Positions 33,360-39,639 of a DNA stretch of 39,639 nucleotides are shown in pieces. How positions within the stretch are numbered: the first letter of the stretch is position 1; the number at the start of each line of letters is the position of its first letter. The notes below the pieces were generated by a model that ran no database searches, was not told the origin of the DNA, and saw nothing but the letters and a program-made list of their open reading frames with translations. The DNA comes from Streptomyces sp. man185 (lineage in GTDB: Bacteria > Actinomycetota > Actinomycetes > Streptomycetales > Streptomycetaceae): the NCBI GenBank assembly GCA_002551355.1, contig NTHE01000068.1:1-39639 (forward strand). The letters run 5' to 3'. Made by a program: the position numbers and the translations under genes.

Positions 33360-34981
33360 CCGCTCCGCTTTCTCTCGGATCCCAGCACTCTCCACAGCCG
33401 TGTCGCCCATCCCTCGCGCTCCATCAGCGGAGCCGTCGTGATCACGAGCCTGCCCTTGGAGTTGGGCCAGGCCGCGACCCGGTGGGGCTCGGCCTCGCCC
33501 CACCGGCGGGCCAGCGGCATGGGCCGCCCCTCGGTCCGCACCGGGATCTCGTAGGTCCGCCCCGCGACGTCGAGGTAGACCCGGACCCCCTTCTTGGCCC
33601 GGGCCGCGGGCACCGGGAGGCGGGCCAGGACGACGGTGCCGGGCCCGCCCTCAGCCGCCTTCACGACGACGTCGCCGGAGGACGGGGGGCGGGGCCCGCC
33701 CGGCGGCAGTCTTCGGGCGCCCGGCCGGTCGGCGCTCTGCGGCATGGCGCCCTGCGCCAGGGCGACCGCCACCGAGGAGGTGTCGCCGGTGACCTTGAGG
33801 CGCACCCGGACGATGAGCCCGAGGTCCTCGCCGTGCTGTTCCCAGTCGGCCGACTCGAACGCGGTTCCCGCCGCGAGACGGCCCGCGACGGTTTCGCCGA
33901 GCACCTCGTAGTACCGGTCGTCCAGCCCGATCGCGGGGTCCCGGAATCCCGGATAGGCGGCGAAGGCCCGGTCGCCCTCCAGCAGGAAGGGCGGGGCGCC
34001 CTGCCGGGTCTCGTCGGCGATGGCCCGGCTCAGGGCTTCCACGGCCCCTTGGCGGGCCAGCCCGAACCGCACCCGCCTGCGCACCCCCGTCCCGTCGCGC
34101 AGGGCGTCGCTGTAGTAGGCGTCCAGCAGCTCCGCGATCCCGTCGCACAGGGTCTTCCTGGTCACCGCGGGCAGGGCCGGGAAGTCCGCCAGCAGGAGCT
34201 TGGAGAGCTCCCAGGTGAAGTGCCGGGACAGGAGGGCGTCCCTGTTCGGGCCCGCCTCCACGAGCCCGGCCGCGTGCGCCATGATGCGGGCGGTGCAGCG
34301 CAGCCGGCTGAGGTGGTCGGCCCGGTAGGTGATGTTGCTCGCGTCACCCCGCTTGACCGCGTAGTAGCAGATGTAGTCGGCGAGCACGGAGATCCGGCGG
34401 GCGCGGACGCAGGCCTCGATGGTGAAGGGCTGGTCGCTGCCGACCGGCAGGTCCTCGGGGAAGCGCAGGGCGTACTTCTCCACCAGCGCACGCCGGAACA
34501 GCTTGGTGTTGGCGAGCGTGAACGGCAGCGGCGAGTCGTAGAGGCTGATGTCGGGGGCGTTGTGTTCGTACAGCTTCTGGTGGACGTAGCGCCCGTTGAC
34601 CCCGACCGCCCTGCCGACCACGACGTCCGACCCGTGCTCGTCGGCGTACGCCACCAGCCGCTCCAGGGCCTCCTCCCCCAGCCGGTCGTCGGAGCCGACG
34701 AAGAAGACGAACAGGCCGGTCGCCCGCTCCAGGCCGCGGTTGCTCGGTGCGGCGGGGCCGCCGGAGTTGGCCTGGTGCAGCACCGTGACCGTCTCCGGGT
34801 ACCGTGCGGCGAACCGGTCGAGTTCCGGCCCGCTGCCGTCCGTCGAGCCGTCGTCGACCGCGATCACTTCCAGGCGGTCCAGCCCGATGCTCTGCGCCAC
34901 CAGGGAGTCCAGGCACTCCGTCAGGTAGGGCATCGTGTTGTAGACGGCCACGATCACGGTGACGTCGGGCGGTCCGGTCAC
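33356..34981 (-). CDS. Family 2 glycosyltransferase with altered DxD region (sugar locus)
   Basis: A 541-residue protein starting at GTG 34981, overlapping the GT4 stop by 4 nt. The GT2 domain occupies about 1-240: VTVIVAVYNTMPYL, AVDDGSTDGSG (41-51) and FFVGSDD (93-99), where the paralogue at 23342 has FFLDADD; the first Asp of the DxD is therefore Gly. The C-terminal 200 residues are a beta-rich domain with paired WEQHGEDLGLIVRVRL-type strands, like those beside wall-polymer transferases. No membrane segments. It likely adds the diacetamido-uronic sugar or its partner in the repeat unit; this is inference. Confidence 0.88.
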   Translation of the reverse strand: MTGPPDVTVIVAVYNTMPYLTECLDSLVAQSIGLDRLEVIAVDDGSTDGSGPELDRFAARYPETVTVLHQANSGGPAAPSNRGLERATGLFVFFVGSDDRLGEEALERLVAYADEHGSDVVVGRAVGVNGRYVHQKLYEHNAPDISLYDSPLPFTLANTKLFRRALVEKYALRFPEDLPVGSDQPFTIEACVRARRISVLADYICYYAVKRGDASNITYRADHLSRLRCTARIMAHAAGLVEAGPNRDALLSRHFTWELSKLLLADFPALPAVTRKTLCDGIAELLDAYYSDALRDGTGVRRRVRFGLARQGAVEALSRAIADETRQGAPPFLLEGDRAFAAYPGFRDPAIGLDDRYYEVLGETVAGRLAAGTAFESADWEQHGEDLGLIVRVRLKVTGDTSSVAVALAQGAMPQSADRPGARRLPPGGPRPPSSGDVVVKAAEGGPGTVVLARLPVPAARAKKGVRVYLDVAGRTYEIPVRTEGRPMPLARRWGEAEPHRVAAWPNSKGRLVITTAPLMEREGWATRLWRVLGSERKRSG

Positions 34982-36558
34982 GGAGCGACTCGCGTCATCC
35001 GCCGCGTGGCCGGGGCCGGAGCGCCTTCGACGAGCCGGGAGTACACGCCGTCCAGGACGGCCGCCTGCGCCTCCCAGGTCCACTCCGCGAGCAGGTCCCG
35101 GCGCGTGTAGGCGTCGCGGTAGCGGCGGGGATCGGCGAGGACCGCCCTCATCGCCCGTACGTAGTCCTCGACGTCCTCGGCCGTGAACACCTCGCCCTGG
35201 CCGGTGGCGGTGACCGTCGCCCCCATCGTCCGGACGTCGCTGACGACCAGCGGCAGCCCGGCGTGGGAATACTCGAAGAACTTGGTGATCAGGGCGATCT
35301 CGTGGTTCGGCCAGTGGTGGATCGGGATGACCCCGACGTCCGCGGCGGCCAGATGGCGGACCACCTGGTCGTGCGGGACGTACGGCAGGATGTGCACCCG
35401 GTCGCGGACGCCGAGCGCCGTCGCCCGCGCCTTGAGCGACTGCATGTAGGGCGAGTTGGCGCGCGGGACGATGAACGCCACATGGGATTCCGGCAGGTGG
35501 GGCAGGGCCTCGACCATGGTGTCCAGGCCCCGCTGCGGAGCCGCCGAACCGCTGTAGACCGCGAGCGGCGCCTCCGGTCCGATGCCGCACAGGTCCCGAA
35601 GGTCGGGCACCGGCTCGGCGGCCCGGTCCGCGGGGATCACCGTGTCGGGGGCGTTGAGCACGACGTCCGGGAGGTCCCTCAGCCCGTGGTGCTCGGCCAG
35701 CATCTTCGCGAGCGAGGCCGAGACGGTCGTGACGGCGTCGGCGTACTTGGCGTGCTCCCGCTCGTGTGCGCACTGGGCGACGTGCCAGCGCGGGTGCGGG
35801 CTCCACGGCTTGATGCCGGGCAGGAACTCGTGCGCGTCCCAGACGAGCCGGACAGTGCGCCCCTTGGCCTCGGCCCGCAGTTTGGCCCGCGCGCCCACGC
35901 CGAGCATCCGGAAGTCGTTGGCGTGGATCAGGTCGGGCTCCAGGGCGTCGATGACCTTCCCGTAGGCCAGTTCCAGGTCCCACAGTCCGGGGTCGAGCCG
36001 CCGCCAGGCCCGTTCGCCCATCGCCCGTACCCAGAAGGCCGTGGTGAAGCGGTCGAGCGGGGTGTCCATGTCCTTGCGGCGCCGCTCCAGCGCCGCGGTG
36101 TGCCGGGCCCGCAGCCGGACCCACCGTCCCATGCCCCGGGAGAGCACGCGGGCCGGCAGCAGCCGCGTCGCGGCCGCCCCGGAACCGCTGCGCCCCGCCT
36201 CGATGACCCGCAGGTTCAGTTCGGCCCGCCACGCCTTCATCCGCTGCTTGCGGTACTCGGCCAGGGGGCCCGGAGGATAGGCGAGCGGCGCGCGGAGAAC
36301 CGCCCGGCGGTATTCGTGCCGCCGCCGGTGCAGCGGTGTTGCCACGGGCAGCAGCCGGACCCGGGCTTCCCCCAGCTGCCAGCTCTGCGGCTTCTTGTTC
36401 GGCGACTTGCCGAGAAGCACGACGTCCCAGCCGGCCGCCGCGGCGGACCGGGCCTCCTTCTGGACCCGGGAGTCCCCCTTCACCGCGTTGTCGACCAGCA
36501 TGACGATCTTTCCCCGGGGCCTGCCGACGGGGGCTGAGGACTGAGGGTCAATCACCAC
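34978..36558 (-). CDS. Family 4-type glycosyltransferase
   Basis: A 526-residue retaining glycosyltransferase of GT-B fold. The N-terminal part has VMLVDNAVKGDSRVQKEA and LIHANDF. The C-terminal nucleotide-binding part has YSGSAAPQRGLDTMVEAL, VGVIPIHHWPNHEIALITKFFEYSHAGLP with the E-x7-E-like region of GT4, and VSDVRTMG. GTG 36558 overlaps the upstream dehydrogenase stop by 11 nt; GTG 36555 is an alternative. It is part of the translationally coupled sugar operon. Sugar specificity unknown. Confidence 0.85.
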   Translation of the reverse strand: MVIDPQSSAPVGRPRGKIVMLVDNAVKGDSRVQKEARSAAAAGWDVVLLGKSPNKKPQSWQLGEARVRLLPVATPLHRRRHEYRRAVLRAPLAYPPGPLAEYRKQRMKAWRAELNLRVIEAGRSGSGAAATRLLPARVLSRGMGRWVRLRARHTAALERRRKDMDTPLDRFTTAFWVRAMGERAWRRLDPGLWDLELAYGKVIDALEPDLIHANDFRMLGVGARAKLRAEAKGRTVRLVWDAHEFLPGIKPWSPHPRWHVAQCAHEREHAKYADAVTTVSASLAKMLAEHHGLRDLPDVVLNAPDTVIPADRAAEPVPDLRDLCGIGPEAPLAVYSGSAAPQRGLDTMVEALPHLPESHVAFIVPRANSPYMQSLKARATALGVRDRVHILPYVPHDQVVRHLAAADVGVIPIHHWPNHEIALITKFFEYSHAGLPLVVSDVRTMGATVTATGQGEVFTAEDVEDYVRAMRAVLADPRRYRDAYTRRDLLAEWTWEAQAAVLDGVYSRLVEGAPAPATRRMTRVAP

Positions 36559-37567
36559 GAGGGATCGTTTCCTCCCGCTCGAAGACGACAGTGCGCCCGC
36601 TCCTGGCCGAGTCGAGCAGGGAGGCGGCCACCTCCACGGTGCGCAGTCCCTGCCGCAGGGTGCAGATGTCGGCGGAGAGACCCTGCACGGCGTCCCGGAA
36701 GAGTTCGTGCTCGACGAGCAGGGGCTCACGCTTGGGGATGGCGTAGCGGATCATGTCGCCCTCGGAGACCCCGCGGAACGCGCGCAGGGCCTCCCACTCG
36801 GTGGCGACGGAGGCGTTCGAGTAGAACGTCAGGTCGGCCGTCAGCGTGTCGGCGATGAGGCAGCCCCGCTCACCGGTGACGGAGGTGAACCGCTCCTTGA
36901 GCGGGCTCAGCCAGTTGACCAGGTGGTTGACCATGGTCCCGTCGGAGAGTCGGCCCACCGCGCTGACCATGTCCTCGTAGGGGCGGCCGGACTTCGACAC
37001 GGTGTGCGCCGCGATCGACACGTAGCTCCGGCCGGTCATCCACGCCGTCAGGTCGATGTCATGGGTGGCCAGGTCCTTGACCACGCCGACGTCGGCGATG
37101 CGGTGCGGGAAGGGCCCCTGCCGCCGCGTCACGATCTGGTAGAGGTCGCCGAGTTCACCGCTCTGCAGACGGTCCCGCAGCGAGCGCAGGGCGGGATTGC
37201 ACCGCTCGATGTGCCCCACGCCCGCGACGAGGTTCCGCGACTCGAAGGCGTGCACGAGCCGCAGCGCGCCCTCGACGGAGTCGGCGAGCGGTTTCTCGAT
37301 CAGCACGCAGACGCCCGCCTCGGCCAGCCGCAGGCCGATCTCCTCGTGCAGTCCCGTCGGGCAGGCGACGACGGCGTAATCGATGCCCAGGTCGAGGATC
37401 TGCTCGACGTCCGGCAGCACGGGAGCGCCTTGCGCCCACCCGTTCTTGTCGCCCATCGGATCGACGACCCCGACCAGGTCGACGCCCTCCAGGGCCATGA
37501 GCACGCGGGCGTGGTGGCGGCCCATGGAGCCGAGGCCGATGAGCCCGGCCCTCAGTGCGGCGGTCAC
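36548..37567 (-). CDS. Gfo/Idh/MocA-family dehydrogenase (WbpB/WlbA-like)
   Basis: A 339-residue NAD(P)-dependent oxidoreductase. The Rossmann motif GLIGLGSMGRHH (8-19) and the family EKP motif (91-93) are visible, followed by the GHIERCNPA and THDIDL substrate-side motifs. WbpB/WlbA oxidises C3 of UDP-GlcNAcA to the 3-keto sugar that the aminotransferase uses. GTG 37567 overlaps the aminotransferase stop by 4 nt (GTGA). The gene pair WbpB-WbpE is the diagnostic part of the diacetamido-uronate route, since the two reactions are coupled. Confidence 0.87.
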   Translation of the reverse strand: MTAALRAGLIGLGSMGRHHARVLMALEGVDLVGVVDPMGDKNGWAQGAPVLPDVEQILDLGIDYAVVACPTGLHEEIGLRLAEAGVCVLIEKPLADSVEGALRLVHAFESRNLVAGVGHIERCNPALRSLRDRLQSGELGDLYQIVTRRQGPFPHRIADVGVVKDLATHDIDLTAWMTGRSYVSIAAHTVSKSGRPYEDMVSAVGRLSDGTMVNHLVNWLSPLKERFTSVTGERGCLIADTLTADLTFYSNASVATEWEALRAFRGVSEGDMIRYAIPKREPLLVEHELFRDAVQGLSADICTLRQGLRTVEVAASLLDSARSGRTVVFEREETIPRGD

Positions 37568-38682
37568 GGGTTCTCCCCCAGGGCGTTCACGGCGGTGACG
37601 ATGCGCTCCAGGTCGCCCTCGCTGAGCGAGGGGTGGACGGGCAGCGACACGACCTCGGCGGCGGCCTTCTCGGTCTCGGGCAGGTCCCAGGTGCGGCCCG
37701 CCTTCTGATCGGGCTCCCGGTAGGGCTTGAGGCGGTGGATCGGCGTCGGGTAGTAGACGGCGTTGCCGATGCCCGCCTCGGTGAGCTTGGCCATCGCGGC
37801 GTCCCGGTCCCCCCTGATCCGCACGGTGTACTGGTGGTAGACGTGCCGGGCGCCCTCGGCCACCGGCGGTGTGGTGACGGCCGGGGCGGTGACGCGGTCG
37901 TCGAGGTAGGCGGCGTTGGCGCGGCGCCGCTCGGTCCATGCCTCGACCTTGCCGAGCTGTACGCGTCCGACGGCGGCCGACACGTCGGTCATCCGCATGT
38001 TGGCGCCGACGATCTCGTTGGCGTACCGCTGCTCCATGCCCTGGTTACGCAGCAGGCGTACGGTGCGGGCCAGTTCGGCGTCGGCCGTCGTGACCATGCC
38101 GCCTTCGAGGGAGTGCATGTTCTTGGTCGGGTAGAAGCTGAAGGCGCCGCCCGAACCGAACGCGCCGACCGGCGTTCCGTGCAGGGCGGCGGCGTGCGCC
38201 TGGCACGCGTCCTCGACGACCGCGAGTCCCCGCCGCTCGGCGATGGGCATGAGCCGGTCCATCGCCGCCGGATGACCGTAGAGGTGTACGGGCATGATCG
38301 CGGCCGTACGCGGGGTGATCGCGGCCTCGACGGCCGCCGGGTCGAGTCCGAAGCCTTCCGGCTCGATGTCGGCGAACACGACGTCGGCTCCGGTCAGGCG
38401 GATCGCGTTCGCCGAGGCCGCGAAGGAGAACGAGGGGACGACGACCTCGTCGCCCCTGCCGATGCCCAGGGCCAGGAGCAGCAGGTGGAGGGCGGAGGTG
38501 CCGGAATTGACGGCGACGCAGGTCCGCCCGTCGACCAGGGCGGAGAAGCGCTCCTCGAAGGCGGCGACCTCGGGCCCCTGGACGACGCGTCCGCTGCGCA
38601 GCACCCGGACCACGGCGTCGATCTCGGCCTCTCCGATGACGGGTGAGGCCACGGGAACCTGCTGCTCGTTGATGCTCGTCAT
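37564..38682 (-). CDS. DegT/DnrJ/EryC1 sugar aminotransferase (WbpE/WlbC-like)
   Basis: A 372-residue PLP-dependent enzyme. NSGTSALHLLLLALG binds the cofactor phosphate, VEDACQAH holds the PLP-interacting Asp, and Lys187 in FYPTKNMHS forms the Schiff base. WbpE/WlbC aminates UDP-3-keto-GlcNAcA at C3. ATG 38682 lies behind AGGAGG and is the first gene of the coupled operon, so the promoter should lie in the 200-nt gap before rne. In that gap an AT-richer stretch near 38745-38760 is the best candidate, with CATGAT resembling a -10. Enzyme family is certain; substrate is inferred from neighbours. Confidence 0.9.
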   Translation of the reverse strand: MTSINEQQVPVASPVIGEAEIDAVVRVLRSGRVVQGPEVAAFEERFSALVDGRTCVAVNSGTSALHLLLLALGIGRGDEVVVPSFSFAASANAIRLTGADVVFADIEPEGFGLDPAAVEAAITPRTAAIMPVHLYGHPAAMDRLMPIAERRGLAVVEDACQAHAAALHGTPVGAFGSGGAFSFYPTKNMHSLEGGMVTTADAELARTVRLLRNQGMEQRYANEIVGANMRMTDVSAAVGRVQLGKVEAWTERRRANAAYLDDRVTAPAVTTPPVAEGARHVYHQYTVRIRGDRDAAMAKLTEAGIGNAVYYPTPIHRLKPYREPDQKAGRTWDLPETEKAAAEVVSLPVHPSLSEGDLERIVTAVNALGENP

Positions 38683-38818
38683 CGACGTCCTCCTCGGCGG
38701 GTGCACCGCTGACAAGCCCCAGCCCTGCCACACCAGGGATGCATCAAATCATGACACATCGGACATCTGCCGGGTGGGAGTGAAGCCGCCGACCGGCCGG
38801 GACGCCGCGGCCGGAAAC

Positions 38819-38859
38819 GCGGACGTCCCGCCCCGAAGTGCTCGGGGCGGGACGTCCGC
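38819..38859 (-). terminator. Strong hairpin terminator after rne
   Basis: A perfect 18-bp inverted repeat (38819-38836 with 38842-38859) with loop AGTGC, 28 nt beyond the rne stop. It insulates the sugar operon from rne transcription. T-run absent, as usual in this group. Confidence 0.85.
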
Positions 38860-38887
38860 GGGGAAGCCGGAGGGTGTCGGCGGGCTG

Positions 38888-39639
38888 TCAGCCGGCCGAG
38901 GACTCACCCTTCCCTGAATCGGTGGAGGCGCTCACCGAAGCCGACGACTGCTCGGCGGCGACGGTCTTCTTCGTCGCCTTCTTCGCGGTCGTCTTCGCCG
39001 TCGTCTTCTTGGCGGCGGTCTTCTTCGCGGCGGTCTTCTTAACCGCCGCCTTCTTCGCCGGGGCCTTCTTGGCGGCGGCCTTGCGGGCCGTCTTCTTCGC
39101 CGGGGCGGCCTCCGCGGACTCGGATTCCGTCGTACCGGAGGATTCCGCGGCTGCCTCGGCCGCCCGGTCGTCGGGCTCCGCGGCCTGCGCCTCGGGCGCC
39201 GGAGCGACCACGACGACCTCGGCGTCCACCGACCCGGTGGGCGAGCCGGCAGGAGCGGTGACCTTACGGGTCACCCGGCGCCGGGCACGCGGCGGGGCGG
39301 CCACGGGGGCCTCGGCCTCGGGGGCCTGCGTCTCGGCGGCGAGCGCCTCGACGACCGGGTCCTCGACCGCGACCGGGTCCGTGGTGGGCTCGGCCGGCTG
39401 GACCGGCTCGGAGGCCTCGGCCTGCTTCGGCGAACCCGCCGGGGCGGTCGCCTTACGGGTGGCCCGACGGCGCGTACGGCCCTGGGGCGCGGCCTCGGCC
39501 GGAGCCTCGGGGACTTCGGCGGCCTCGGGAGCCTCCACAGCCGGAGCCTCGGCGGGCGTGTCGAGGACCGGCTCGGGCCGCGCCTCGGCGACGGGCGCCT
39601 CGGCCTTCGGGGCGCCGGCCGGGGCCGACGCCTTGCGGG
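38888..39639 (-). CDS. rne: RNase E/G family endoribonuclease, C-terminal tail (5' part outside window)
   Basis: The frame enters from the right edge without a start and ends at TGA 38888; 250 codons are visible. None of the catalytic core is included. The segment is the disordered tail typical of streptomycete RNase E/G: Ala/Glu/Pro-rich linkers, three copies of RK-x2-APAG-x-P about 60 residues apart, then a Lys/Ala-rich stretch of KKTAAKK-type repeats resembling histone H1 tails, then a Ser-rich end. Such tails bind RNA and degradosome partners. The identification rests on this tail and on position next to rplU-rpmA-obg. Confidence 0.75.
   Translation of the reverse strand, partial: RKASAPAGAPKAEAPVAEARPEPVLDTPAEAPAVEAPEAAEVPEAPAEAAPQGRTRRRATRKATAPAGSPKQAEASEPVQPAEPTTDPVAVEDPVVEALAAETQAPEAEAPVAAPPRARRRVTRKVTAPAGSPTGSVDAEVVVVAPAPEAQAAEPDDRAAEAAAESSGTTESESAEAAPAKKTARKAAAKKAPAKKAAVKKTAAKKTAAKKTTAKTTAKKATKKTVAAEQSSASVSASTDSGKGESSAG

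Overview
This is a 39.6 kb piece of a high-GC actinomycete chromosome, almost certainly Streptomyces. The evidence is the very high GC, the frequent GTG starts, and the conserved order comEA-degV-leuS ... rsfS-nadD ... proA-proB ... obg-rpmA-rplU ... rne. Apart from two short stretches, all genes lie on the minus strand. Both ends are cut: a ComEA-like N-terminus at the left edge and the C-terminal tail of RNase E/G at the right edge. I see no insertion sequence, prophage or CRISPR array.

Left third (1-13.9 kb): housekeeping. leuS has a well-formed ribosome-mediated attenuator: a probably leaderless 12-codon leader peptide with three consecutive Leu codons, a large stem, and a terminator with a T-run. 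Divergent from leuS are a ferric-reductase-like membrane protein and a NuoF-like flavoprotein fused to a ferredoxin domain. They overlap by 4 nt and look like a two-gene redox module. Two identical tRNA-Ala(GGC) genes then flank two small zinc-ribbon genes. After these come a histidine phosphatase (apparent CTG start), rsfS, a divergent LCP-domain protein, nadD and two small membrane proteins.

Middle (13.9-28.6 kb): an M48 peptidase gene on the plus strand overlaps convergently with the first of two adjacent single-pass membrane proteins that share an N-terminal motif. The proline genes proA and proB follow, separated by a 163-residue hypothetical protein; a perfect 13-bp inverted repeat ends in the proA start codon. 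Beyond proB is a cell-wall glycopolymer locus: a CDP-glycerol-type phosphotransferase with an apparently missing N-terminal glycosyltransferase domain, a family-2 glycosyltransferase, a membrane-anchored CDP-glycerol-type transferase, and a fused cytidylyltransferase/SDR reductase of the CDP-ribitol-synthesis type.

Right (28.9-39.6 kb): obg, rpmA and rplU are followed by a six-gene sugar locus lying before rne. Five minus-strand genes are translationally coupled (aminotransferase, Gfo/Idh dehydrogenase, GT4, GT2, nucleotide-sugar 6-dehydrogenase); a sixth, a hexapeptide acetyltransferase, is convergent. The four enzymes match the known WbpA/B/E/D route from UDP-GlcNAc to UDP-2,3-diacetamido-2,3-dideoxy-glucuronic acid. 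With the two glycosyltransferases they predict a teichuronic-acid-like wall polymer, possibly working with the locus on the other side of obg. This accessory locus, the redox module, and the paired shared-motif membrane proteins are the least ordinary parts of the window.
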